Shown here: positions 1-7,194 of the stretch, in pieces
How the letters are laid out: each line of letters opens with the position of its first letter
How positions within the stretch are numbered: the first letter of the stretch is position 1
Source: Opitutia bacterium
Lineage (GTDB): Bacteria > Verrucomicrobiota > Verrucomicrobiia > Opitutales > Seribacteraceae
Assembly (NCBI GenBank): GCA_018695085.1
Contig: JABHOU010000019.1
Coordinates: 1-9,074, forward strand
Direction: 5' to 3'
DNA length: 9,074 nucleotides
Position numbers and translations under genes: made by a program
Notes under the pieces: generated by a model
Told to the model about the DNA's origin: nothing
The model's input: only the letters and a program-made list of their open reading frames with translations
The model's database searches: none

Positions 1-1270
1 CCCTGTGGCTGTTGACGTAGATCAGGTACTCGGGGGTGGTAAGAAGGGTCTTGAGCACCTGCTTGTCGTTTTTGAGCACGTGCACGATCAGCGCGTTGAG
101 ATCGTATACCAAGGCAGGAGCCCAGTGTTTGTGTCCTTTGATCTGGTCCTTGAAGACGTCCTCCGCCTTCTGGTAGTCGAAATACTCTTGGAAGAATTGC
201 AACAAGCGGCTTCTTGCCGTCGGGCGCTTCTCATAGTCGAGCAGACGGCGGGTCTCCGCCAGCAGGATATCTCTCGGTGATGATTCATTGTTCTCGAAAG
301 CGCGCAGCATGTTGCTATCCGGCGGTAAGTCGGTCAGGGCGAAGGAAAGCGAGTTCGCGAGTTCGCGCCGAGTAAGCGCGACCAATCCATCGTCGCCGGC
401 GTCTTCGGTCCCTTCGAATCGGAACAAGGTTTCGGGTCTCAGAATGATGGATGCGTAAACGGCCTGCAGGCCAAAGGGAACGCCAAGTTCCGAATCGACC
501 TTCTTGAGCAAGCCCATCATCACTTCCATTTCCTCTTCAGTCGGAGTCCGCCTGAGGACATTGTGACAGTGACGCTTGATCGCTTCCCGGTTGGCCTCGT
601 CGATGGTGCTTCCCTTTTCCTTCATCATGACGATTGTCTTGCGGGCGTTCTTGGCTTCCTTCTCGGAATGAACGAGAGCCAGCTCGGTGACTTGTTCGGC
701 CATGAGGGAGTTGAAGGAATACTTCCCCTTGAAGTCCCGGAAGTTGCCGTGCGGTTTGTCGAGGGCGAAGGGATTGGAAACCATGCGGGCGCCGCGCACG
801 GTATTGGCTAGCGCCTTGGGGCTGATTCGCCATAGGCGGGCCGCCGCGTCCACCACCCGCTTGCTCTCGGTCGGGGAAAAGAGGAGGTCGTGCGGGATCA
901 GGTTGCCATACCCTTCCTTGTCCGCCTTGTCCTCCACCTTCAACCCGGTCTGGGCAAGCGAACGGGCGATCCAGTCCTGCACAAGTCGCGCTTCCGCCTT
1001 GGTGGGAAACTTCTTCGCCTTGTCCGAGGGCATTTCCCCGAACTCGATGGCTTCCAAACTACGGGCCCACAACTCGGCTTCTTTCCGATCCGCCATGCTT
1101 GCGCTCAGGTGATCGAGGCGAATCTTTCCTTTTTGCGTTTCCTCTCCGTGGCAGGAAACGCAATAGGTCTTGAGAAACGGCTGAATGCTTTTTTTAAAGG
1201 GATCGTCAGCGAATGCACCCGTACCCGTCACGAAGGCAACCGAAAGAAGAAAATTTCGCAGAATCATCAT
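1..1270 (-). CDS. Secreted cytochrome-c-like DUF1592-family protein (PSCyt1 + DUF1595 + DUF1592), 3' part outside window
   Basis: The 423 codons seen stay open to the left edge, so the C-terminus is missing. A short signal peptide (about residues 1-21, cleaved near GAFA/DD) is followed by a planctomycete-type cytochrome domain: haem motif CVSCH at residues 37-41 and a likely axial Met in GEMP (residue 80). A DUF1595-like stretch follows (HNVLRRTPTEEEM, 236-248), then the start of DUF1592 (ILRPETLFRFE at 276-286, LTRRELANSLSFALTD at 299-314). DUF1588 and DUF1585, which usually close such proteins, would lie outside. A standard DUF1587 is not evident; the region around YGNLIPHDLLF (121-131) looks like a divergent replacement. 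Two ATGs (1270 and 1267) follow a purine-rich AAGAAGGA; the first overlaps the upstream TGA as ATGA, implying translational coupling. The protein is probably periplasmic and haem-binding. Its reaction is unknown; pairing with DUF1552 is typical. Confidence 0.88.
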   Translation of the reverse strand, partial: MMILRNFLLSVAFVTGTGAFADDPFKKSIQPFLKTYCVSCHGEETQKGKIRLDHLSASMADRKEAELWARSLEAIEFGEMPSDKAKKFPTKAEARLVQDWIARSLAQTGLKVEDKADKEGYGNLIPHDLLFSPTESKRVVDAAARLWRISPKALANTVRGARMVSNPFALDKPHGNFRDFKGKYSFNSLMAEQVTELALVHSEKEAKNARKTIVMMKEKGSTIDEANREAIKRHCHNVLRRTPTEEEMEVMMGLLKKVDSELGVPFGLQAVYASIILRPETLFRFEGTEDAGDDGLVALTRRELANSLSFALTDLPPDSNMLRAFENNESSPRDILLAETRRLLDYEKRPTARSRLLQFFQEYFDYQKAEDVFKDQIKGHKHWAPALVYDLNALIVHVLKNDKQVLKTLLTTPEYLIYVNSHR

Positions 1271-2928
1271 TCCTTCTTTTCTTTCTCGCGGGCCTTCTTC
1301 TCGGCATCCAGTTTGGCCTGCAGAGCATTGGAGATCTCGGTTCTCGTCCGGGTGAGCCCTTCCCCCTGCCTCAAGACCAGGCGCATCCCTATGTGCGGGG
1401 TCTGGGTCCCGGTAAAGGCGTTGCGGAAGGCAACATGCAAATATTCCGGAGGACTGCACCAGGAACCGCCCCGTGACACCCGGTGACGGGAGCCTCTGGG
1501 GGCAGGAAGCGACTGAAAATTGGGATCGGTCCCGGCTGTCAGTTTGTCCAAATAGTAGGTGGAGCACAACTCAGCCAGGTTGCCCAGCATATCGTGTATG
1601 CCCCAGGAATTCGGAAGGTACTGGCCAACGGGAGCGAATACCCGGCCGTATCCATCGTCCGCTTCCCGGCAGGCGTAGACGTAGTGAACCAGTTCTCGAT
1701 CATCATACAAGGTGCGGTCGGCGAAGTTCCCGTACTTGCCCAAGTCCTTGACGGCGCAAGGATAGCCTGCGCTCGTTCCTGCCCGGCAGGCGTATTCCCA
1801 TTCCGCTTCCGTCGGATAGTCGTAGGTCCAGCCTTCGTAGGCCAGTCCTTTGTCGGTCGAGTAGGCATGCCACTTCTTCATTTCGGGAGCTACCTTGTCC
1901 ACGCTTCCAATGCTCGGCGGGAGAAATTTTGCATAGCGGTTGCCCAACTTCTGCCCGCCTGCATTGAACAGGTGAGCCTCGTCTCCCAAAGTTTCGTACT
2001 TGCCGATCCAAAACCCCTTCGAAAGGGAGACTTGAACCGGTTGAGCGTCCTCGAAAGCTTCGTCCCCCATGAGGAACGTTCCCGCCGGGCACCAGACGAA
2101 ACAGAATCCGTTTTGATCGACCCATTGGTCCCCTGCAAATCGTCCTTCGCGTAACTTCTCGGGTGGAGAGCAAACCTCTGCCGCCTCGTGCTTGAGCTCG
2201 AAGGTCTTGTCCCGAGGCGTCACCGTGTAGCCGAGATTGTCGATACGCGGAGTGAGCGGACCGTCCTTCCGCATGGACTTGATTAATTCATCCGCCATGA
2301 AGGGGCCGTAAGAGGGTGCTTCCAAGCTAGGATGAAAGGCGGCCTTTCCCGGATAGAAACTGGAAAACAATTCACCCCGGAACTGACCCGACGCTTGGGC
2401 GAACAGGTCCGCTTTCGACTTTCCCGTCTCGGCCTTGTCGTCGATACCAAGGCAATCGATCACTACGAGGTTGGCCCGGGCGGTGTTCTTGCTCAGTTTC
2501 TGGGATAGTCGGTCGAGGCTTAGCCATGGATTGTCCTCCGCTTGGGCCCGTCCCAAGTCCGGGTCTCGGGCGGGGGGAATCTCTTTGTACCCGCCGAGAG
2601 GAATCGAGTAGAAGATGCACTTGCCATCCGGGCTTTTCTCGGTTTCCAAACGCCCCAAGTAATAAAATACGCTGACCCCCATGGTGGGTATGCTGCGTAC
2701 CCACTTTTCGTAGGTCACCCCATCCGAATTGGGATTGTTTCCGATGAACTGCGTGACGAAACCCTTGGATTGGAGTGTTTTTTCCAACGCCTTGACCTTG
2801 GCCGCATGGGTCTTGTCGGTGCCGGCGTGTACTAAAAGGGCCCGGCGGTGCTCGGTCCATTTGGCCGACGTTGCCCACAGCATGCCGGAGAGGCAAAAGG
2901 CGAGAAAACAGGCAAGCAGGCGTCTCAT
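1267..2928 (-). CDS. Secreted fusion of a degenerate caspase-like domain and a SUMF1/FGE-like domain
   Basis: 553 aa from ATG at 2928; a TTG one codon upstream (2931) is a less likely start. The signal peptide spans about residues 1-22 (cleavage near ATSA/KW). Residues 27-250 follow a C14 caspase-like pattern: strand HRRALLVHAG (27-36), VFYYLGRLE (87-95) where active members have SGHG, LVVIDCLG (154-161) where they have DACR, and YGPFMADELIKSM (207-219) resembling the small-subunit GxFT region. The expected catalytic His and Cys positions are Arg and Leu, so protease activity is doubtful. Residues 275-520 are SUMF1-like: PAGTFLMGDE, KGFWIGKYE, YPTEAEWEYACRAGT (371-385), GIHDMLGNLAELC (443-455), RGGSW (486-490) and HIGMRLVL. 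The FGE catalytic Cys pair (GGSxxCHxxxC pattern) is absent. The C-terminal tail (531-553) is Lys/Glu-rich. The gene lies 21 bp after the DUF1552 gene and overlaps the next by 4 bp. SUMF1 is well supported; the caspase assignment is by pattern only. Confidence 0.85.
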   Translation of the reverse strand: MRRLLACFLAFCLSGMLWATSAKWTEHRRALLVHAGTDKTHAAKVKALEKTLQSKGFVTQFIGNNPNSDGVTYEKWVRSIPTMGVSVFYYLGRLETEKSPDGKCIFYSIPLGGYKEIPPARDPDLGRAQAEDNPWLSLDRLSQKLSKNTARANLVVIDCLGIDDKAETGKSKADLFAQASGQFRGELFSSFYPGKAAFHPSLEAPSYGPFMADELIKSMRKDGPLTPRIDNLGYTVTPRDKTFELKHEAAEVCSPPEKLREGRFAGDQWVDQNGFCFVWCPAGTFLMGDEAFEDAQPVQVSLSKGFWIGKYETLGDEAHLFNAGGQKLGNRYAKFLPPSIGSVDKVAPEMKKWHAYSTDKGLAYEGWTYDYPTEAEWEYACRAGTSAGYPCAVKDLGKYGNFADRTLYDDRELVHYVYACREADDGYGRVFAPVGQYLPNSWGIHDMLGNLAELCSTYYLDKLTAGTDPNFQSLPAPRGSRHRVSRGGSWCSPPEYLHVAFRNAFTGTQTPHIGMRLVLRQGEGLTRTRTEISNALQAKLDAEKKAREKEKKE

Positions 2929-2949
2929 CAAGGTTACGCCGGCTGAGGT

Positions 2950-4320
2950 TCAGGCCATGAGTTCGGTAAGCGGACCGGTCTGCATGGCCTGCAGGTCGAG
3001 GTCGGGGTCGATGCGCCCGAAGGTTTCCTGCTTCGTTCCAACCGATCGGAGGAAGGAATTGTAAAGACAGCCAACCGTGCGGTGTCCGGCTTTTCCGTAA
3101 CCGGGGAAGTTGACGTACTGTCCGCCCAGTTTCATTTTCCCCTTGAGGTTGCCCACAAGGACCAGAGGCCACTCGAAGCCCGTGGAGTGATGGGTATCGG
3201 GAGCGTCGCTCATGTAGACGATCACGGTGTTATCCAACATGTTGCCGTTCCCCTCCGGGGTCTCCTCGAGCTGCTTCGCCATCTTCGCGATCAAGCCGAA
3301 GAGCCAGTTACGCACTTTCTCATAATGCTGCACGCCTTTGGCATCGCGCTTGTTGCCACCCATGTGGCCATAGGCATGATTACTCAGATCTACCCCGATG
3401 CCCAAGTAGGGTTGGGCGTTGATCTCGGTGGCTGCGGAAGTAATGGTGGCCACGTTGCTCAAGCCTCCGATTAAGGAAGAAGTGGCCAATTCGAATTGAG
3501 CCTCCAGACGCTTGGTGGCGACCTCGGAAGTGAAACGGTCATCCAATTTGGGAGCCGATTTTTTCAAGGTTTCCTTGTTTTCAAGCAACTTGTACTGCCG
3601 GGAGGCCAATTGATCATAGGCGCTCAGGTAGGCATCAAGTTCCTCCCCGGCCAAGGATCCCAGGGCCGTGCGGGTCTTCTTGACGTCGCCTACCATGTAG
3701 TCGAGCAGGTTACGCTTAAGATGAAAGTTCTTTTCCCGGTCTCCCCCGGCCGCCACGCTGAAGAAGGCATTGTACGCTTTCTCAGGCTTCAGGATGATGG
3801 GCATGGACTTATGCGGCGCCCGGGCGGAAATGTCCATCAATGCGTCTTGGGCTCCCGATGCCATTCCTACTCCAACCCAAGGGAGAATGCCCGGCTTGGC
3901 TTGCCCTAACTGGTAGTCGATGGTGACGTTCTGGGGCGAGTGGTTTGCTCCAGATATCCGGTACATTCCCAAGCAACCCCCCCAAGTCGAGTGCCCGCCA
4001 CCCGTGCAACGCCCCGAAAGACCTTGCAGGATGGTAGTCTTGGACTTGAGCTCTTTCAAGGGAGCCAATCCCTTGGGCAACTTGTGTTCGGCGAGATCGA
4101 AGGTTTCGAATTTGTCCCGATCCTCATATTTCTGAAAAGGGATGCTCTCCGGACAAGCTTGCACGGCGTCGAATCCATTGCTCTGGACGACAAAGACGAA
4201 GCGCGGAGCGCCGGTCTTACCCTCGGCATTAGCCAAGACGCGCTGAGCCATGGCAGGCAAGAGAACGCCCCCTGCCCCAAGGGTCATGCTCTTAAGCAAG
4301 TCTCTACGGGAAGCTATCAT
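2950..4320 (-). CDS. DUF1552 (HXXSHH family) protein with Tat signal
   Basis: 456 aa, close to the usual family length. The N-terminus carries a twin-arginine signal (SRRDLLKSMTLG, residues 4-15, then a Gly/Ala/Leu stretch ending near ANA, 30-32), so export in folded form, perhaps with a metal bound, is likely. Family landmarks are RFVFVVQSNGFD (40-51), GGHSTWGGCLG (108-118), NVTIDYQLGQ (131-140), and LKRNLLDYMVGDVKKTRTAL (201-220) before a helical stretch. The name-giving motif appears as HAYGHM (315-320), a variant of HXXSHH, followed by a late DTHHST (375-380). DUF1552 proteins resemble the DUF1501/sulfatase-like group, but no reaction is established. The gene heads module B behind a promoter at 4331-4360 and has no Shine-Dalgarno sequence. 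The next ATG (codon 12) would delete the RR motif, which supports this start. In PVC bacteria it is typically beside a DUF1592 cytochrome gene, as here with one gene between. Confidence 0.9.
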   Translation of the reverse strand: MIASRRDLLKSMTLGAGGVLLPAMAQRVLANAEGKTGAPRFVFVVQSNGFDAVQACPESIPFQKYEDRDKFETFDLAEHKLPKGLAPLKELKSKTTILQGLSGRCTGGGHSTWGGCLGMYRISGANHSPQNVTIDYQLGQAKPGILPWVGVGMASGAQDALMDISARAPHKSMPIILKPEKAYNAFFSVAAGGDREKNFHLKRNLLDYMVGDVKKTRTALGSLAGEELDAYLSAYDQLASRQYKLLENKETLKKSAPKLDDRFTSEVATKRLEAQFELATSSLIGGLSNVATITSAATEINAQPYLGIGVDLSNHAYGHMGGNKRDAKGVQHYEKVRNWLFGLIAKMAKQLEETPEGNGNMLDNTVIVYMSDAPDTHHSTGFEWPLVLVGNLKGKMKLGGQYVNFPGYGKAGHRTVGCLYNSFLRSVGTKQETFGRIDPDLDLQAMQTGPLTELMA

Positions 4321-4481
4321 GACTCAATGAATTTTATCTAATCGGAGACCCTTCTGTCAATACATTGAATGCGAGAACACTCAAATTACCATTGGAGGAA
4401 GTCAAAGGTTGGATAAAGGAACGTATCCCTCCCTTATAATCCCCCACGGATTGAAGCGAGCAAACCGAAGAAATGGCACGA
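4321..4481. other. Intergenic gap separating module A from module B
   Basis: This 161-bp non-coding stretch lies between the esterase stop and the DUF1552 start. It contains the promoter at 4331-4360. I see no hairpin followed by a T-tract that would end module A; the only small inverted repeat (GGATA 4411-4415 / TATCC 4424-4428) has a 5-bp stem and no T-run. Readthrough or Rho-dependent termination is possible. No convincing small gene was found. Confidence 0.6.
4331..4360 (-). promoter_or_regulatory. Sigma70-type promoter for the DUF1552 operon
   Basis: On the minus strand a perfect -35 TTGACA (4360-4355) and a -10 TAAAAT (4336-4331, five of six consensus bases) are separated by 18 bp. The -10 ends 10 bases before the ATG at 4320, so a normal start point would leave a leader of about 4 nt. 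It lies in the 161-bp gap after the esterase stop and is the best promoter match in the window. Confidence 0.65.
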
Positions 4482-5636
4482 TCAAGGCAGAGGCGTATTC
4501 GGAAGCACCGCGTTTTCGGGATAATCTCCATTGAACACCATCATTTCCTTCTCTGATTCCATAACGACAAATGATTCATCCACCCTGCCATCTTCTCCGG
4601 TTACACGGGAAAGATCCAGTTTGAGGTGTTTCGCCAAAAAAGGATAGGCGGCCATGCGCTTGGATGTCCCGTAGTCGTGGCCCTCCTCCTTGAAGTGGGC
4701 GTTTTCTATACGATCCGCAGCGCCATAGAGTCCATAGACGTGGCGAACGAATGGATACTCGTGCTCCGGAGTCTTCTGAGTCCAGTCCTTGCCGTTGGAA
4801 ACGATCAACTGCGGACGAGGGGCAGCCAAGGCGGCGATCTCGGCGTTATTGGTCTTGTGTTTAGCGCTCCAGTGAATAGGCATGCCACTTTCACAAACAC
4901 AACCGCCAAAGAAATGGGCAGACACTTGACACACTGGCACAGATACAGCTACCCGCTCGTCAAGGGCCGATAGAACAAAGGTCTGCGTACCTCCCCCCGA
5001 GCAGCCCGTCATACCGATTCGTTTCGGATCAACCTTAGGCAGGCTCAGCAGGAAATCGAGGACCCGCATACTGTTCCATGTCTGGAGCCGAAGAATTTCG
5101 GGAGTCTTCCGATGATTCCAGCCCACCAATTTGGAGTCTCCGTATCCAACCATGTCGTAAAGAAAAACGGTAGCGCCCATACGAGCCAAGACCGCGCATC
5201 GGGCCTGCCGAGACTCCTTGAAACGCCCTCCGTGCCCGTGCGGGCAAAGAATGCCGGCAAGGGTGCCCTTGAAGGCAGTCGGACGATAAAGAGTACCCGT
5301 AACGTAATAGCCGGGCGAGCTCTCGATGGCCACGTTCTCGGCCACATACCCCTTGCGAACCCGTTTGTCCACGAACCTAGGGTTCAGAGGCGTACGTTTG
5401 GGAAGCTTCTCCAACTGGGCCCCCGCGAGGATGCCTGCACGCACTTGAGCCCTGCGCTTTTTCCAGCTTTGCAGATCCGGGGTAGATGCCATAATGGCAT
5501 CAAGTTCAGCTCGAGCCTCCTCGGGTTTCTGAGCATAACCGACTCGAAGACGCGGTTTCTCCGCCGCGTCAATGGCAATGAAAAAAAAGATAAGTACAAT
5601 GGAAATAATAGAGATACGGTCGATGGACATTTTCAT
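4482..5636 (-). CDS. Secreted alpha/beta-hydrolase, acetylxylan-esterase-like
   Basis: 384 aa with a hydrophobic signal segment (about residues 8-24, cleaved near IDA/AE). The alpha/beta-hydrolase core contains an oxyanion region CPHGHGG (131-137), FLYDMVGYGDS (158-168), and a nucleophile elbow GCSGGG (211-216) with Ser213. The other likely triad members are Asp284 (NGKDWT) and His320 (EEGHDYG). GGCVCES (244-250) matches a cysteine-containing loop seen in secreted esterases of this type from Planctomycetota and Verrucomicrobiota, often annotated as acetylxylan esterase. It likely hydrolyses acyl or methyl esters on polysaccharide; the substrate cannot be read from sequence. It is the third gene of module A, 9 bp after the sulfatase stop, and was probably co-transcribed to deacylate the same glycan. 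There is no clear Shine-Dalgarno before ATG 5636; a second ATG two codons in (5630) is an alternative. A peptidase-like alpha/beta-hydrolase is possible but less likely. Confidence 0.85.
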   Translation of the reverse strand: MKMSIDRISIISIVLIFFFIAIDAAEKPRLRVGYAQKPEEARAELDAIMASTPDLQSWKKRRAQVRAGILAGAQLEKLPKRTPLNPRFVDKRVRKGYVAENVAIESSPGYYVTGTLYRPTAFKGTLAGILCPHGHGGRFKESRQARCAVLARMGATVFLYDMVGYGDSKLVGWNHRKTPEILRLQTWNSMRVLDFLLSLPKVDPKRIGMTGCSGGGTQTFVLSALDERVAVSVPVCQVSAHFFGGCVCESGMPIHWSAKHKTNNAEIAALAAPRPQLIVSNGKDWTQKTPEHEYPFVRHVYGLYGAADRIENAHFKEEGHDYGTSKRMAAYPFLAKHLKLDLSRVTGEDGRVDESFVVMESEKEMMVFNGDYPENAVLPNTPLP

Positions 5637-5645
5637 AACGAATAA

Positions 5646-7193
5646 TTATTTCTTTGAAGGATTCTTTCTACTCTTTGTAAATTTCACTTTAAGTTCCACC
5701 TCCTGAGCCCACTCTTCCCAAAGTGACTTCATCTTCAAAACCCTTTCGGGGAAATTGGATGCAAGGTTTCTCGTTTCCGTTCGGTCCTTGCTCAAATCGT
5801 ACAATTGCCATGCCTCGCTTTTTTTCTGAACCGACTTCCATTTTCCATCACGAATCACTTGCCAGCTCCCGTACTGAAAGAAGAGAGGCTTTTCACGCTC
5901 GAGCTCTTTACCGGCAAAGGTAGGGGTAAGGCTAATGCCATCCAAAGGAGGAAGGTGTTTCGGGTACCTCGCCCTTTCACCAGCCAGTTCCATCAAGGTG
6001 GGCACGAAATCGATCAGGTGACAAGGTTCACGGGAAATCGAATTTTTGGGCAACTTGATCCCATCCGGCCAATGAGCGATCATGGGCGTGCAGATTCCTC
6101 CCTCCAGTCCCTGCACCTTCCATTTTCTCAAGGGACTGTTGGTTGCATTGGCCCAGGATTGTCCGATGGCTTCAAAGGAACCCACGCTTCCCCACTGCGC
6201 TTCTGCATTCTTTCCTCCCCTCTTCGGTCGCTCATGGCTCGATCCATTGTCGACCAAGAAAATAATGAGGGTGTTTTCCAGTTTTCCTGTTTCACGTAAC
6301 TTAGCGAGCAAACGCCCGACGTTTTGGTCCATACGATCCACCATCGCGGCATGTATTTGCATACGCAATGCCTCCTCCTTTCTTTCTTTTGGAGATAGAG
6401 TTGACCACACCTTGTGTTCCGGTTCGCTCAGAGCCGTCGTGTCCTCGTCGAACAACCCGATCTCCAACTGTCTTCGGTGCCGGGCTTTTCGGATTGCCTC
6501 GTATCCCTCGTCATAGACACCGTCATACTTGGCGATATCCTCCGGATAGGCATGGAGCGGCCAGTGTGGTGCGTTGTAGGCCATATAAAGAAAAAATGGG
6601 GCATCCGACCTCTCTTTTTCATCCAGCCATGCCAAGCCCCAGTCGGTAAAGGCATCGGTCGCATAAAAGTCTTTGGAAGGCAGGTAAGGCTTTATCAATT
6701 TCTTATCAAATGCCCAGGTGTAGACGGCTTTCCAGCCCGGAACATCCTCTCCTTCTCTAGCCTTGTCTCCGGGATTCCAAAAATTGATCGCGCCACCCAG
6801 AAATCCCGAAAAATGATCGAACCCCCGCCCGTGCGGGTTGAAGCTCGCATGATGCTTGCCGGACCACCAAGTGCGGTAACCGGCCGGCTTCAGGATTTCC
6901 CCAACAAGGGCCGTGTTGCTTAAGTCCCGATCGCTTCGATGGTGATAAAGTCCAGTAAGCAGACTGATTCGAGTAGTCCAGCATTTCGAAGTATTGTAAG
7001 CTTGGGTGTACCTAACGCCACCTCTTGCCAAGCGGTCGAGATTGGGTGTCTTGATCTCTCCACCATAACAACCCAAGTCCGAATACCCCATGTCATCCGC
7101 CAAAATAAGCACCACGTTCGGACCCTTTGCCGCAAAGGAAAAGATCGCCAGTTCCGTACAAAGCAAGAAACCAAGCACAAGAGCTCTTTTCAC
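5646..7193 (-). CDS. Secreted arylsulfatase-A-like sulfatase (S1 family) with CWTTR active-site motif
   Basis: 515 aa with a signal peptide (about residues 1-21, FSFA/AKG). It starts at GTG (7193-7191), one base after the upstream stop; GGAG lies 12 nt ahead, and the next Met (residue 35) falls past the metal-binding DD, so GTG is the start. Sulfatase landmarks are NVVLILADDMGYSDLGCYGG (26-45, metal ligands Asp33/Asp34), the active-site segment SKCWTTRISLLTG (69-81), GKHH (112-115), RGFDHFSGF (123-131), YNAPHWPLHA (206-215), FLVDNGSSHE (312-321), and LEGGICTPMIAHWP (363-376) with Lys359 where arylsulfatases have a catalytic Lys. The residue to become formylglycine is Cys71. The family signature is C-x-P/A-S/T-R; here Thr replaces Pro at the third position. 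The reaction is hydrolysis of sulfate esters, probably on a polysaccharide, outside the cytoplasm. Everything but the motif looks active. Confidence 0.93.
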   Translation of the reverse strand: MKRALVLGFLLCTELAIFSFAAKGPNVVLILADDMGYSDLGCYGGEIKTPNLDRLARGGVRYTQAYNTSKCWTTRISLLTGLYHHRSDRDLSNTALVGEILKPAGYRTWWSGKHHASFNPHGRGFDHFSGFLGGAINFWNPGDKAREGEDVPGWKAVYTWAFDKKLIKPYLPSKDFYATDAFTDWGLAWLDEKERSDAPFFLYMAYNAPHWPLHAYPEDIAKYDGVYDEGYEAIRKARHRRQLEIGLFDEDTTALSEPEHKVWSTLSPKERKEEALRMQIHAAMVDRMDQNVGRLLAKLRETGKLENTLIIFLVDNGSSHERPKRGGKNAEAQWGSVGSFEAIGQSWANATNSPLRKWKVQGLEGGICTPMIAHWPDGIKLPKNSISREPCHLIDFVPTLMELAGERARYPKHLPPLDGISLTPTFAGKELEREKPLFFQYGSWQVIRDGKWKSVQKKSEAWQLYDLSKDRTETRNLASNFPERVLKMKSLWEEWAQEVELKVKFTKSRKNPSKK

Positions 7194-7194
7194 T

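Noticed and set aside
1213..1486. Plus-strand open frames across the SUMF1/DUF1592 junction
   Set aside because: They are antisense to two well-supported genes and show no family motif or ribosome binding site.
1703..2173. 156-codon frame inside the SUMF1-like gene, checked as a possible frameshift
   Set aside because: The translation is Arg/Gly-rich with no SUMF1 motif, while the main frame keeps family motifs on both sides.
1267..2931. Defence-type caspase effector reading of the caspase/SUMF1 gene
   Set aside because: The protein has a Sec signal peptide and a degenerate dyad, and the neighbours are exported PVC proteins rather than defence genes.
4411..4428. Inverted repeat GGATA/TATCC as a terminator for the esterase operon
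   Set aside because: The stem is only 5 bp with an 8-nt loop and no T-tract follows it.
4334..4531. 65-codon minus-strand open frame covering the intergenic gap and the esterase 3' end
   Set aside because: It overlaps the esterase coding end in another frame and the DUF1552 promoter, and has no start signal or recognisable protein pattern.
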